From: Desulfovibrionaceae bacterium
Lineage (GTDB): Bacteria > Desulfobacterota > Desulfovibrionia > Desulfovibrionales > Desulfovibrionaceae
NCBI GenBank assembly: GCA_029011315.1
Contig: JAQXLA010000007.1
Span: 1 to 64,000 of the forward strand
Direction: 5' to 3'
DNA length: 64,000 nucleotides
The notes beneath the pieces were generated by a model. The model saw nothing but the letters and a program-made list of their open reading frames with translations. It was not told the DNA's origin and made no database searches. How positions within the stretch are numbered: the stretch's first letter is position 1; each line of letters opens with the position of its first letter. This document shows, piece by piece, positions 20,084 through 32,846 of this stretch. The position numbers and the translations under genes were made by a program.

Positions 20084-22504
20084 ATGCCATATCTTATTCT
20101 ACTTCTCATTCTCTGTCTGAATGTCAATCTATGCTATGCAGAAAACGACTCTTCAATTCCCGAAGATCAGAAAAAACAGGAAGTCCAGATAGCTTCTCAA
20201 GAGGCTGTCGATACCGTTTGGAATCTGATGCTGCAAAATAAAATTGAGGAATTGACAGAGGTCAAAAAAAAGCTGAGTGCCATCAATCAGATCATTCCGC
20301 AGGAGACGAAAAAACTCAACGCTCAAAGCGAGGCGATTGAAACAGAATATCGCTCCCTGATGAGTATTTCCCGCATGAGCCAAAACAATCCGCTCAAGCT
20401 CTCCGTCATCCGCATGCGCCTCATCCGCCTGGATGACAGTCTGCACGATTCCATTGCTCCTCTGTCATCCATTGCTCAGTCACTTAAGGACAGTGCCGCA
20501 GAACTTATGGAGTTGAAAAACGCTTCCTCTTTCGAAGCCGGTGCCCATTCGAGCGAACTGGATGCCTTTCTACGGGATGTAGACAGTATTGTACGGGATA
20601 TCAAGACGCTCTCAGGCCGAATCGATCGCATACTCAGGCAGGCTCAAAGACAGGATCAGCATATTGAGAAGACGATCGGGGGACTGTATAACGAACTGCC
20701 GAAACTCTGGGAAGAATATTACCTGGACAGAGAGCAGGATCTTCTTGGACATATCAGTCTGGATACCATACGAAAAAACGTCATTGCTACGCAGGAAGCG
20801 TTCATGCTTCGCATGACCTCAGAACTGCCTTTAACGGTTCAGGGATGGAAGGCGGTTCTAGGACGTTTTCTGATTCTTCTCGTGCCACTCCAGATTCTGA
20901 GCATCTGCTCCAGAATGTGGGCGAATAAACAGGAAGAACCCATCAAATCAGGCTGGCTTCAGCTGACTATCAACAGCTTTATCTGGTTTTCAACAGGAAT
21001 CGCCATGCATTTTGCCGCATGGCAGCCATCTGGAGCGTCTTATCACGTCATTGCCGTTGCCGGCACAGTGGTGCTCAGTCTGGGGCAAATGGCTTTAGCA
21101 TGGGATCTGTATACGTTTGAACGGAAGGATTTGAAAAGCCATTCTCCTTTCCTGCCGCTTTTCGCTCCGCTGGTAGGAGGACTCCTTTTGCTGCTGTTCG
21201 ATCTGCCACCTCTCATGCTCAGCGCAGGATGGCTTCTTATCCTGGGTATCAGCATTACGCACAGTGTATTGAAGCGCAAGACACGCTCAACCCCCTTCCC
21301 TCTTGTATCCCATATCGTTGCATGCCATACGATTATTCTGGTTATCTCCGGCATTATGACCTGTATGGGATGGGGACGGCTTTCAATCCTTATGGCCATG
21401 AGCTACGTTGCCATAGCCGTCTGCATCCAGCAGGCCATTGGGTTGATGAAAGTCATCAATCTGTTCATTGACTGTCTGCCCAAAAAAGGACTTCTGACTT
21501 TATGGTTCGGCTTTCTGCTGGCAATCGCCATGCCCATCATTCTGATCGCCGCTACTGCTGCTACAGCTCTGTGGCTTTTAGCATACCCGGGAGGAGAATA
21601 TCTGCTCGATCAAGTTGCAGGGCTGAATTTCAATATCGGAGAATCAACGGTCGACTTTTTGCAGATTCTGTTTATCTTCAGCGCCTTTTACATCACCCGT
21701 TCCGTCACGCGTGTCGGACATTCTTTTATTGCCGAACTTCCCAACCGCAGCCTTAAATTTGATAAAAATCTGGTCAGCCCCATTCAGACTCTGCTTTCCT
21801 ATCTCATCTGGGGTCTGTTCGGCCTGTATGCTCTCAACGCGCTGGGCGTCGGCATTGAAAACTTCGCTATGGTTGCTGGCGGCCTTTCTGTGGGCATCGG
21901 TTTCGGCATGCAGAATATCATCAATAACTTCATAAGCGGTCTACTGGTTATCTTCGGTCAAATTCTCCGAGAAGGCGACGTTATTGAACTCGGATCCGGA
22001 AAAATCGGTACCGTACGCCGCATCAGTATCCGATCAACTATGGTTGAAACAGCTGATGGAGCACTGACCTTCATTCCCAATGCAGAATTTCTCTCCGGAA
22101 GGCTGACTAACTGGACCAGAAACGGCCGTTCCGTGAGGCGGGAACTGAATGTCGGCGTTGCGTACGGCAGCGATGTTGCTCTGGTCATCGATCTTCTTAT
22201 CAACGCGGCTAAAAAACATCAGCGCATTCTCATGTATCCTGAACCCCAGGTTCTTTTCAAAGATTTCGGTGCCAGTTCACTGGATTTCAGTCTGCTGTTC
22301 TGGGTCAAGGATATCTCTATAGCTCTTGCCATTACTGCGGATCTTCGCGTAGCGATTGAACGTTCTTTTACGGAACACGGCATTGAAATGGCGTTTCCTC
22401 AGCTTGATGTCCATTTGAAAGAATGCGATTCCGTACCCATTTCTCTGAGAGGAAACGCAAAAAAGGAAAATTCTGCACACGAACCAGAAAATTCTGAAGC
22501 GTAA
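20084..22504 (+). CDS. Large MscS-family mechanosensitive ion channel
   Basis: Signal peptide, periplasmic coiled-coil region, multiple TMs, MscS core GLSVGIGFGMQNIINNFISGLLVIFGQILREGDVIELG. Confidence 0.9.
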   Translation: MPYLILLLILCLNVNLCYAENDSSIPEDQKKQEVQIASQEAVDTVWNLMLQNKIEELTEVKKKLSAINQIIPQETKKLNAQSEAIETEYRSLMSISRMSQNNPLKLSVIRMRLIRLDDSLHDSIAPLSSIAQSLKDSAAELMELKNASSFEAGAHSSELDAFLRDVDSIVRDIKTLSGRIDRILRQAQRQDQHIEKTIGGLYNELPKLWEEYYLDREQDLLGHISLDTIRKNVIATQEAFMLRMTSELPLTVQGWKAVLGRFLILLVPLQILSICSRMWANKQEEPIKSGWLQLTINSFIWFSTGIAMHFAAWQPSGASYHVIAVAGTVVLSLGQMALAWDLYTFERKDLKSHSPFLPLFAPLVGGLLLLLFDLPPLMLSAGWLLILGISITHSVLKRKTRSTPFPLVSHIVACHTIILVISGIMTCMGWGRLSILMAMSYVAIAVCIQQAIGLMKVINLFIDCLPKKGLLTLWFGFLLAIAMPIILIAATAATALWLLAYPGGEYLLDQVAGLNFNIGESTVDFLQILFIFSAFYITRSVTRVGHSFIAELPNRSLKFDKNLVSPIQTLLSYLIWGLFGLYALNALGVGIENFAMVAGGLSVGIGFGMQNIINNFISGLLVIFGQILREGDVIELGSGKIGTVRRISIRSTMVETADGALTFIPNAEFLSGRLTNWTRNGRSVRRELNVGVAYGSDVALVIDLLINAAKKHQRILMYPEPQVLFKDFGASSLDFSLLFWVKDISIALAITADLRVAIERSFTEHGIEMAFPQLDVHLKECDSVPISLRGNAKKENSAHEPENSEA

Positions 22505-22519
22505 TCTGGAGAAAAGACA

Positions 22520-23281
22520 ATGCCTGTTCTGCGTTTATTTTCTCATGAGCTAGCTGTGGCAGAAGCATTGGCAGCCGAGCTGAAACGGCTTTCTGAACAG
22601 GCCATCAGCAGTCATGGTCTGTTTCGCGTAGCACTGTCCGGAGGCAGCACACCGAAAACTCTGTTCCGTCTGCTGGTCTCCGACATCTGGAGAAACCGCA
22701 TAGATTGGAGCCGTACGGAAATATTCTGGGCTGACGAACGCTGTGTGCCACAAAACCAGGACGCCAGCAATGCCGGAACGGCACGGCGGCTTCTGCTCGA
22801 CCACGTTCCCGTATACGCCCTGCATCCGATGTGGACAGATATCGACGACTCTCCTGAACAGGCTGCCATGCGCTATGAAAATCTGCTCCGCCGACTCAAT
22901 CTGACACGAACGGAAAGTGGCTTTGATGCGGTCCTTCTCGGTATGGGATCGGATGGCCATACGGCATCGCTTTTCCCGGATTCTCCGCTTCTTGACGATC
23001 GGGAACATGCTGTAGGTATTGCGCATGCCCCTGAATATATTGCACAAAATCCTGCAGAAAGAGTGCGCTTGACATTGCTTCCCTGCGTGTTTAGTGTATC
23101 ATCTCATTGCTTTTTTTCTGTGTGCGGGGAGAGCAAGGCTCAGATGCTTGCCCGTGTCTTCGAAGGAGACGACGGACTTCCGGCATCCCGGATCGAGTCC
23201 AAAACTCCCCCGGTTTGGCTGGCCGACATGCGCGCATACGCGCTGTTCCCGCCTCAATTCGGCGGGATCCCGAAACATTAA
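22520..23281 (+). CDS. pgl: 6-phosphogluconolactonase
   Basis: FRVALSGGSTPKTLFRLL, FWADERCVP, LLGMGSDGHTASLFP. Confidence 0.93.
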   Translation: MPVLRLFSHELAVAEALAAELKRLSEQAISSHGLFRVALSGGSTPKTLFRLLVSDIWRNRIDWSRTEIFWADERCVPQNQDASNAGTARRLLLDHVPVYALHPMWTDIDDSPEQAAMRYENLLRRLNLTRTESGFDAVLLGMGSDGHTASLFPDSPLLDDREHAVGIAHAPEYIAQNPAERVRLTLLPCVFSVSSHCFFSVCGESKAQMLARVFEGDDGLPASRIESKTPPVWLADMRAYALFPPQFGGIPKH

Positions 23282-23295
23282 ACAGGCTGGAGCGT

Positions 23296-24405
23296 ATGAA
23301 AAAAACAGGGATTATCGCGATCATTTCCCTGGCCGGAGTTCTCTGTATTGATTTGGCTTTTGCCCCTCTGCAAACTTGCAGTACCTTTTCCACTCCTGAA
23401 ATTGTTTCCCGTTTTTACGCTGATGAAAACACACTGAGGGATTTTGCTGAAAAAACATTCCTTCCATCCTGCGCCCTGCAAAGCTTCCGAAGCCGCCGCA
23501 CTTCTCCTCTCTATATTTCCGATTCCCATGGCATCCGGCGAAACCTTGCCGGTGCTTTTTCCCAAAATGATCAAACTTCCGAATCTTTTCTTTTCCGCAG
23601 ACCGGAACAGACGAATTTTTCCCGAGAGAAAAAATCCCATTTGCTGGCATCAGCCACGCTGAAAGACGCGCCGATGCGGCAGAATCAGGATATCCTGCGC
23701 TGGAACAGAATTTCCATGCGTTATGAAATAGATCCGGACGCAAGGGACGATTTTCGTAAAACCATACGCAACACTCTGATTGCGCTGAATTTTTCCCAAA
23801 AGACCCGCGCCAAGGCGGAAAAATATCTGCTGTCTGCCATTCATTGGGGGGATATCTATCAGGTCTCTCCCGACCTTATGCTGGCGATGATTCACACGGA
23901 AAGCGATTTCAATCCAACTCTAGTAAGTCGCAAATCCGCTCATGGACTGATGCAGATCGTCCCGGAAACAGCAGGAGATGAAGTCCATCAGTGGCTTGGT
24001 TACAGTCAGCCTCTAACCTCGGACAGACTCTTTCATCCTGACACCAATATCCGCTACGGAGCGGCCTATTTCAGGCTTTTACAGAAACGATATCTCCAGG
24101 ATATCCGCAATCCCGTTTCCCGCGAATACTGCGCTATCGCGGCATATAACGGCGGAACAGCTCCCCTGATGCGAACTTTTGCTGCATCGCCCCGGGAAGC
24201 GATCCGCAAAATCAACGGCATGTCTTCGCAAAAAGTTCTGGAGAAATTGCGTCGGGATATGCCGTATGCGGAAACTCGCCGCTATATGAATCGTGTTCTT
24301 GCATCCAAAGAACGTTTTTCCTGTCTCCTTCCCCTTTCTAAGACAGTGCCTTTCGACGGCAATGTCAAGCCGATCCGAATCGCTGATCAGGAAATGATCT
24401 CATGA
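23296..24405 (+). CDS. Lytic transglycosylase (SLT domain)
   Basis: DLMLAMIHTESDFNPTLVSRKSAHGLMQIVPETAG and AIAAYNGG motifs. Start placed at MKKTGIIAII. Confidence 0.9.
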   Translation: MKKTGIIAIISLAGVLCIDLAFAPLQTCSTFSTPEIVSRFYADENTLRDFAEKTFLPSCALQSFRSRRTSPLYISDSHGIRRNLAGAFSQNDQTSESFLFRRPEQTNFSREKKSHLLASATLKDAPMRQNQDILRWNRISMRYEIDPDARDDFRKTIRNTLIALNFSQKTRAKAEKYLLSAIHWGDIYQVSPDLMLAMIHTESDFNPTLVSRKSAHGLMQIVPETAGDEVHQWLGYSQPLTSDRLFHPDTNIRYGAAYFRLLQKRYLQDIRNPVSREYCAIAAYNGGTAPLMRTFAASPREAIRKINGMSSQKVLEKLRRDMPYAETRRYMNRVLASKERFSCLLPLSKTVPFDGNVKPIRIADQEMIS

Positions 24406-24905
24406 AACGTTTCATTGCCGTCTGTATCCTGCTGCTTTCTTTTCCCGTCATAGTCGGCTGCAATAAAGTTGCCGTGGTGGATCCGTCCCGCCTTTTTCAA
24501 GAAAGCAACTCCGGACGCGCTGCCATCGCTTATCTGCAACGGCTGGAAAAGGAAGTGAAGAAAAAAAGCGAACAGGCTCGACAAACTCTGGAAAGAGCCT
24601 CAAATTATGAGGCAGCCGGAGAACTTTTTCAAAAACAATTCCAGGAATACCAGGCTGTCATTGAACAGGAACAGCAAAAAATCTCCGCAAGCATGAATGA
24701 GCAGGCACGCCATGCCATTGAAGTTTGCCGCAAACGATACGGATATACCATTATCGTCAGTGCAGATTCCGCTGTCGCGTATGACAAGCGTGCGGACATC
24801 ACCCATCTGATCATCGAGGAAATGAATCGGTATCCTCTGCCAGATACTCCAGCAGACCTTCCTCTTTTGTTTAACGAAAAAGCCGCGCCCCAAAGACAAA
24901 AATAG
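24402..24905 (+). CDS. OmpH/Skp family periplasmic protein
   Basis: Signal peptide, VAVVDPSRLFQES...; coiled-coil Skp-like body. Confidence 0.75.
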   Translation: MKRFIAVCILLLSFPVIVGCNKVAVVDPSRLFQESNSGRAAIAYLQRLEKEVKKKSEQARQTLERASNYEAAGELFQKQFQEYQAVIEQEQQKISASMNEQARHAIEVCRKRYGYTIIVSADSAVAYDKRADITHLIIEEMNRYPLPDTPADLPLLFNEKAAPQRQK

Positions 24906-24917
24906 GGATTCATCGCC

Positions 24918-25157
24918 ATGGCAAAAAAAATTCAGGACAACAGCGCAATGTTTGACGCTCTCAGCCGCGCCAGCGTCATGGGACTCCATCTGATATCTGG
25001 CATCATTGTGGGATCAGGTCTGGGCTACGCCTGCGACAGATGGCTGGAAACCTTTCCCTGGTGTTCCGCCATTGGCTTCGTCTTCGGTGTCGCCGCAGGA
25101 TTCCGCAATTTATGGATTGATGCCAAGTACCTGATCCGCAATATTGATAAGAAGTGA
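24918..25157 (+). CDS. AtpZ/AtpI-type ATP synthase accessory membrane protein
   Basis: 79 aa with two TMs, GLHLISGIIVGSGLGYACDRWLETFPWCSAIGFVFGVAAGFRNLW. Confidence 0.8.
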   Translation: MAKKIQDNSAMFDALSRASVMGLHLISGIIVGSGLGYACDRWLETFPWCSAIGFVFGVAAGFRNLWIDAKYLIRNIDKK

Positions 25158-25555
25158 GGGAGGGATATATGCTTTTCTCCCGTCTGGCCGCATGGATTCA
25201 GCTGGGAAGTGCGGCTGCGGCGGCCATATTCAGCGGAATCGCCTTCTGCCTCAAATATCCGTCTGCTTGCTGGCTTCTGTGGTTTTCCGGAACGGCTCTT
25301 GTCATATTCTTTGATTTTCTCGCACTGGTTCGACTGGTGAAAGGGCTTACTTCAGGCGGATGGTCTGCAAGAAAAGGATCTTTCTTCTTCTTTTCCACGC
25401 AATTGAGACTTTTAATTACGGGCATTTTGGGGTATGTTGCTTTTGCTTGGCTCAATGCGCCTGTGTCTGCTATTGTCTGTGGTGTGGGTTTGCTGCCTAT
25501 TTCATTGATATGCGCAGGGCTGATGTCGGCAGCAATGTCGGCACAGCTGCGATGA
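25154..25555 (+). CDS. ATP synthase subunit I-like membrane protein
   Basis: 133 aa with TMs, overlaps the preceding gene, immediately upstream of atpB. Confidence 0.7.
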   Translation: MREGYMLFSRLAAWIQLGSAAAAAIFSGIAFCLKYPSACWLLWFSGTALVIFFDFLALVRLVKGLTSGGWSARKGSFFFFSTQLRLLITGILGYVAFAWLNAPVSAIVCGVGLLPISLICAGLMSAAMSAQLR

Positions 25556-25612
25556 AACAAATTTTCGCGGGCAGAGTGCAGTGAGGCCATAACCTCTTGC
25601 AAGGAGTTTCTC

Positions 25613-26317
25613 ATGGCTGGCGGACTTCCGGAACCGGTACTTCTTTCCGAAATCTTCCATCTGGATCACATTGTCATTGCGGGTCAGACCGTAGAATTCC
25701 GACATGTGTTCTACACATGGATCGCCATGCTGATTCTCTTCGTAGTGGGCTGGGTCGTTCGACGCAACGTATCCATCATTCCGGGGAAACTTCAAAGTTT
25801 CTTTGAAATGCTTATTGACGGGCTGGAAAATTTCACCGTTACCAATTTAGGTGAAAAGGACGGCCGCAGGGTTTATCCCGTTCTGATCGGATTGTTCCTG
25901 ATTATCGCTACGGAAAACCTGCTCGGCCTTCTTCCGGCATTCGATGCGCCCACGGCCAACGTGAATACGAACATCGGTATGGCCCTGTTCGTATTCCTGC
26001 TGTACAACTATGAAGGTATCAAGCGCTGGCGTTTCCATTACGTCCATCATTTTATGGGACCTATGCTTCCCCTGGCTCCCTTTATGATGATTTTGGAATT
26101 TATTTCTCATCTGGCGCGGCCTTTGTCGCTGACACTCCGTCTTTTCGGCAACATCCGCGGTGAAGAAATCGTGCTTGTGCTGTTTTTCCTTATGGCGCCC
26201 TTTGTCAGCACGATTCCGATTTATTTCCTGTTCCTGCTTGCCAAAGTTCTTCAGGCCTTCATCTTCTACATGCTGACGATGATCTACCTGAAGGGGGCGC
26301 TGGAACCGGCCCATTAA
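25613..26317 (+). CDS. atpB: F0F1 ATP synthase subunit a
   Basis: [15 protein letters not shown] and C-terminal FYMLTMIYL. Confidence 0.95.
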   Translation: MAGGLPEPVLLSEIFHLDHIVIAGQTVEFRHVFYTWIAMLILFVVGWVVRRNVSIIPGKLQSFFEMLIDGLENFTVTNLGEKDGRRVYPVLIGLFLIIATENLLGLLPAFDAPTANVNTNIGMALFVFLLYNYEGIKRWRFHYVHHFMGPMLPLAPFMMILEFISHLARPLSLTLRLFGNIRGEEIVLVLFFLMAPFVSTIPIYFLFLLAKVLQAFIFYMLTMIYLKGALEPAH

Positions 26318-26707
<390 letters not shown>

Positions 26708-26713
26708 TAGTCA

Positions 26714-26751
26714 GGGGTGCGAATCCTCAGGGGTTCGCACCCCCTTTTTTT
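26714..26751 (+). terminator. Rho-independent terminator after atpE
   Basis: ggggtgcgaa...ttcgcacccc followed by ttttttt. Confidence 0.85.
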
Positions 26752-26792
26752 GCCCTGTTTCCGCCGGGATAATTCCCAATCTTCTTTTTTTC

Positions 26793-27557
26793 ATGACACG
26801 TCTTCGACTGACTGTCGCCTATGTCGGCACTGCATATTGCGGATGGCAAACCCAGCTCATCCCAAACGGCGAACGACCTACTGTGCAAAGTTTTCTTGAA
26901 GCAGCGGCATCACATATCGCCGGAGTTCCCGTACATGTCCATGGAGCGGGACGCACCGATTCCGGAGTTCATGCCGAAGGGCAAACGGCTCATATTGACG
27001 TCCCTGATGCACGTATGCACATTGACTGGCAGCTGGCCATGAACACGCTTCTTCCTAGAGATATCCGTGTGCTGGAGGCTGTGCCGGTTTCTTCTGATTT
27101 TCACGCTCAGTTCGGCGTCGTGAGCAAATGCTACGAATATCATCTTTGGCCGAACAGGCGCTTTACTCTCCCTCAAAGATATCCTTTTGTCTGGGCATGC
27201 GGTCCTTTTGATGCAGACAAAATGCGTGCTGCCGCTCAATATCTGATCGGAACGCATGATTTTGCCAGTCTGTGCAATGCCGGATCCAGCGCAAAGACAA
27301 CGATCCGAACCATCACTTCCATTTCAGATCGCCTGTTTGATCCGGAAACGGGTGAAAGCATCTGGCGGTTTGAGGGAAAAGGTTTTCTCAAGCAAATGGT
27401 TCGAAACTGCATTGGAATGCTTGTGGCCGTTGGTCAGGACAGGCTAAAGGCTGAAGATATCCCGGAAATTCTTCTGTCTCGAGACAGAACAAAAGCCCCT
27501 CAGACGGCTCCCGCCCAGGGGCTTACGCTGAAATTTGTCCGCTATAACGAACAATAG
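26793..27557 (+). CDS. truA: tRNA pseudouridine(38-40) synthase
   Basis: GTAYCGWQTQ, GAGRTDSGVHAEGQTAH, FLKQMVRNCIGML. Confidence 0.95.
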   Translation: MTRLRLTVAYVGTAYCGWQTQLIPNGERPTVQSFLEAAASHIAGVPVHVHGAGRTDSGVHAEGQTAHIDVPDARMHIDWQLAMNTLLPRDIRVLEAVPVSSDFHAQFGVVSKCYEYHLWPNRRFTLPQRYPFVWACGPFDADKMRAAAQYLIGTHDFASLCNAGSSAKTTIRTITSISDRLFDPETGESIWRFEGKGFLKQMVRNCIGMLVAVGQDRLKAEDIPEILLSRDRTKAPQTAPAQGLTLKFVRYNEQ

Positions 27558-27574
27558 TCATTCACCGGGAAATG

Positions 27575-29031
<1,457 letters not shown>

Positions 29032-29054
29032 GAGTGAATCTCCTTCTCTGCCAA

Positions 29055-29363
29055 TCAGGCAAGTATGGACGTAACACGAATGGCCGTGTAGTCCTGACGA
29101 TGCCCCTGAAGCTTCCGGGAGTCATTGCGGCGTTTATGCTTAAAAACAAGCACCTTATCGCCGCGCACATGATCCAGCACGGTCGCAGTTACCTTGGCAT
29201 TGTCAACATAAGGGGCACCGATTTTCACATCGTCACCACCAACCATAAGCACTTTGTCGATGGACACCTCGCTGCCCGCTTCGGCACCCATTCTGTCAAC
29301 GAGAACTTTCGTGCCTTCTTCAACGCGGAACTGCTTGCCGCCCATTTCGATGATCGCGTACAT
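29055..29363 (-). CDS. rplU: 50S ribosomal protein L21
   Basis: [20 protein letters not shown]...[21 protein letters not shown]. Confidence 0.97.
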   Translation of the reverse strand: MYAIIEMGGKQFRVEEGTKVLVDRMGAEAGSEVSIDKVLMVGGDDVKIGAPYVDNAKVTATVLDHVRGDKVLVFKHKRRNDSRKLQGHRQDYTAIRVTSILA

Positions 29364-29600
29364 GAAAAAACCTCCAAAAAAAGAGAATGTTTCTTCTAGC
29401 CAATTTTATTGGCTCTGTCAACATTCCCTGCGATTCCGCTTTTCTGTCTAAAAAAATATTTTCTTTTTATTTATCTTGATTTAAGAAAAATCTTCTATAG
29501 TATTAAAAGAAGAGAAAAAATGAATTGCCGTTTTTCCATGCAAGTTTAATCCAGAACATTTTAATCTTGACCATTACCCTGTGCTGAAAAGGAAATACCT

Positions 29601-31643
29601 GTGGGCAGAATCTTTTTTTCAAAAAAAATTACACAGATTCCCTATCTTGATATGTTCTTTAGCAACAATAAGGCAGAAACTAACTGCGTTGTTGGCTGGG
29701 GACATAAAGAGACTTCTGAAAAAGCACGGGATTATGCAAGAAAAAATGATCTGCCCTATGTTGCACTGGAAGATGGATTTCTCCGTTCGCTGGATCTTGG
29801 ATGCCGCGGCGTTCCGCCTCTTTCCCTGGTTCTGGATCATACGGGCATTTATTATGACGCTTCCGCTCCTTCAGATTTGGAAAATCTCCTTGAACAGGGC
29901 GGATGGGAAACAGCCGAGATGCTTGAAAGAGCCAGAAAACTCATTCAGGATATTGTTCGCCTGAATTTGAGCAAATACAATCAGGCTCCAGAAGCAGAAC
30001 AGGGAATACTTGGCAAAGCGGATCCGAACAGGCCCAGAATTCTGCTTGTGGATCAAACATTCGGCGATGCTTCCGTTAAGCTGGGCATGGCTTCGGAGAC
30101 GGATTTTCAAAAGATGAAAAAAGAGGCTCTCCGTCTTTTCCCCAATGGGCGCTTTTTCATCAAAACACATCCGGACGTCATAGCCGGAAAAAAACAGGGC
30201 TATCTGTACAAACAGCCCGGAGAAACGTTTTCCTTTATTTCCCAGGATGCTGCGCCTCTTTCGCTGCTCAGGCAGGCTGATGCCGTATTTTGCGTCACGT
30301 CGCAATTGGGCTTCGAGGCTCTTATGCTCGGCTTGCCCGTGTACTGTTTCGGAATGCCCTTCTATGCGGGATGGGGATTAACGAAAGACTTTCAAAAATG
30401 CTCCAGAAGAACACGGAAAAGAACGCTTGAAGAGGTGGTCGCCGCTTCATTGATCATGTATGCGCGCTACGTCGATCCTGTCCGCGGTCAAAAGTGCGAA
30501 GCTGAAGAAACCGTTCTCCGTCTGGCACTGCAGCGCCAGTACAATGAACAGAACAGGGGATTTCATGCCTGCGTAGGCTATTCGCACTGGAAGCACACGC
30601 ATGCGAAATCCTTTCTGCAGAGTACTGGAGCCTCTTTCAGATTCTATTCTCTGTCCAAAGCCGCCCGCGCCATAGCCGATGCGGCAGCAAAAGGCGGCGA
30701 TGTGGTTGCCTGGTCATCAAAATGCACCGACGGCAAGCTGGAACAACAGTGTTCCGACGCCGGCGTTCCCCTTCTGCGCATGGAAGACGGGTTCATACGC
30801 TCTATCGGACTGGGATCCGACTTTTATTATCCATACTCTCTCGTTGTGGATCAGAGCGGCATTTACTACGATCCTTCACAGCCAAGCGACTTGGAAAAAC
30901 TCCTCAACAGCCTTCCAGATCATCCGGATCATGATGCCCTTTGCAGACGCGCAGCGGCAATACGCCATCTGATTGTGGAAAAGGGATTGACAAAATACAA
31001 CGTCGGCAGCAGTCAGCCTCCCAATCTGTCTTTTCTTCAATCAGAAGAACGCATTCTTCTTGTCCCCGGACAAGTGGAGGATGATGCGTCCGTCAAACGG
31101 GGCGGAGGCAGGGTGCAAAGCAATCTCGATTTGCTTCGAGCCGTCCGCAGAGACAATCCCGATGCCTGCATTCTGTACAAGCCACATCCGGATGTCGAAT
31201 CAGGCAATCGTCGAGGAACAGTTTCTGATGAAGAGATTCTTAACGTTGCCAACCATATCATTCGAGACGTCCGCATGGACAGGCTTTTAAGCATCGCAGA
31301 TGAAATTCACACTCTGACTTCTCTCACTGGGTTTGAAGCTCTTCTGCGCAACATTCCCGTTACGACATACGGAGGGCCTTTTTATGCAGGATGGGGCCTG
31401 ACTCATGATAAGGCAGACAACATGTCCTGCTTCGCACGGCGTACCGCCCGTCTGACGCTTGATGAGCTGGCAGCCGGAGTTCTGCTTCTGTATCCCCGTT
31501 ATTATGATTGGCCGACACAGAGTTTCGTATCAGCCGAAGACGTCTGTTATCGCCTCTCTTCTCCTAATAGAGAAAAAAACTCGCAAAGAGGACTTCATCT
31601 TTTCGCATTGCTTCGGCAATATTTTAGACGGAGAAACAAATAA
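29601..31643 (+). CDS. kpsC: Capsule polysaccharide beta-Kdo transferase KpsC
   Basis: Duplicated KpsC-type modules (YVALEDGFLRSLDLG / PLLRMEDGFIRSIGLGSD, SLVVDQSGIYYD, YGGPFYAGWGLT). GTG start. Confidence 0.92.
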   Translation: MGRIFFSKKITQIPYLDMFFSNNKAETNCVVGWGHKETSEKARDYARKNDLPYVALEDGFLRSLDLGCRGVPPLSLVLDHTGIYYDASAPSDLENLLEQGGWETAEMLERARKLIQDIVRLNLSKYNQAPEAEQGILGKADPNRPRILLVDQTFGDASVKLGMASETDFQKMKKEALRLFPNGRFFIKTHPDVIAGKKQGYLYKQPGETFSFISQDAAPLSLLRQADAVFCVTSQLGFEALMLGLPVYCFGMPFYAGWGLTKDFQKCSRRTRKRTLEEVVAASLIMYARYVDPVRGQKCEAEETVLRLALQRQYNEQNRGFHACVGYSHWKHTHAKSFLQSTGASFRFYSLSKAARAIADAAAKGGDVVAWSSKCTDGKLEQQCSDAGVPLLRMEDGFIRSIGLGSDFYYPYSLVVDQSGIYYDPSQPSDLEKLLNSLPDHPDHDALCRRAAAIRHLIVEKGLTKYNVGSSQPPNLSFLQSEERILLVPGQVEDDASVKRGGGRVQSNLDLLRAVRRDNPDACILYKPHPDVESGNRRGTVSDEEILNVANHIIRDVRMDRLLSIADEIHTLTSLTGFEALLRNIPVTTYGGPFYAGWGLTHDKADNMSCFARRTARLTLDELAAGVLLLYPRYYDWPTQSFVSAEDVCYRLSSPNREKNSQRGLHLFALLRQYFRRRNK

Positions 31644-32845
31644 TGCGCTGCTTTCTTTTTCTTCAGGGACCTCACGGCAGCTTTTTCAGAAAATTGGGTC
31701 GCCATCTTGAATCACTGGGAGCTGCTGTCATACGGGTCAATCTCTGCGGAGGCGATTTCATTGACTGGCCGTCCGGATCTATTAACTATCGGGGACGCAA
31801 TTCAGACTGGAGCCTGTGGATAGCCAAACTGATGAATGAAAGGCAGGTGACCGATCTTATGGTCTATGGAGACTGGCGACCTCACCATCGGGAAGCGGTA
31901 CACATCGCCAGACTCCGTGGAATCAGCATCTGGGCCTTTGACGAAGGATATCTCCGTCCTAAATGGATCACCATGGAAATGAACGGCGTCAACGGAAATT
32001 CTTCGCTGCCTAAAACTCCGGAAGAGATCCGAAAGATTCTGCCGCAATGCATTGATTTGCCCGATAGCATTGATTCGGAAAACCCCTTTATGAATCGGCA
32101 GATCCTCGGCTTCCGCTATGCCGCTTTTTCCGTGCTGGGCCTGCCTTTCTTTCCATTTTACCGCACGCACAGGCCATATGGGCATCTCAAGGAAATGCTG
32201 TGCGGCTGGATTCCCCGTATTTTTTCGTCACGACGTCGCAGGCGTTCGACCAATGCAGAACTGACAAGGCTGGGCAACAAACCGTATATTCTCTTCCCTC
32301 TCCAACTTGACTCCGATTCCCAGGTACGCCGTTATTCCCCTTTCAGCGGAATGAAGGAAGCCATAGCTTTTATTATGACGTCATTTGCGAAAAATGCGCC
32401 GAAAGATATCTGCCTGCTCATTCGCAATCACCCTCTCGACAACGGATTAATCCGCTACGATCGCTTTATTTCCAATTTCAGCAAAGCCTGCGGCATTGCC
32501 GATCGCATCTTTTTCACCGATGATGCCAATAAAAAAGGCATGCTGGAACAGGCTCAGGCCGTTGTGCTTCTGAACAGCACCATGGGAATGACGGCTCTGG
32601 CCATGAACAAACCGGTTTTCTGCGTCGGCAAGGCCATCTATGCCATGCCAGGATTGGCACAAAATACAGAATACGGCAATCTTGATGATTTTTGGAGCCA
32701 TCCCCAGCCGCCGGATCCGCACCTTCTGGAGCAGTTTCAAACTGTTGTCACCTGCAAAGCCCTCGTTAACGGGAATTACTATTTTGGCAGCGGTCAGACA
32801 ATGGCCATCCACAACTGCGCAAAAAGGCTCCTCGCAATAAATTGA
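31643..32845 (+). CDS. kpsS: Capsule beta-Kdo transferase KpsS
   Basis: LQGPHGSFFRKLGRHLESLGAAVIRVNLCGGD, FDEGYLRP, FPLQLDSDSQVRRYSPF; overlaps kpsC stop. Confidence 0.92.
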   Translation: MRCFLFLQGPHGSFFRKLGRHLESLGAAVIRVNLCGGDFIDWPSGSINYRGRNSDWSLWIAKLMNERQVTDLMVYGDWRPHHREAVHIARLRGISIWAFDEGYLRPKWITMEMNGVNGNSSLPKTPEEIRKILPQCIDLPDSIDSENPFMNRQILGFRYAAFSVLGLPFFPFYRTHRPYGHLKEMLCGWIPRIFSSRRRRRSTNAELTRLGNKPYILFPLQLDSDSQVRRYSPFSGMKEAIAFIMTSFAKNAPKDICLLIRNHPLDNGLIRYDRFISNFSKACGIADRIFFTDDANKKGMLEQAQAVVLLNSTMGMTALAMNKPVFCVGKAIYAMPGLAQNTEYGNLDDFWSHPQPPDPHLLEQFQTVVTCKALVNGNYYFGSGQTMAIHNCAKRLLAIN

Positions 32846-32846
32846 C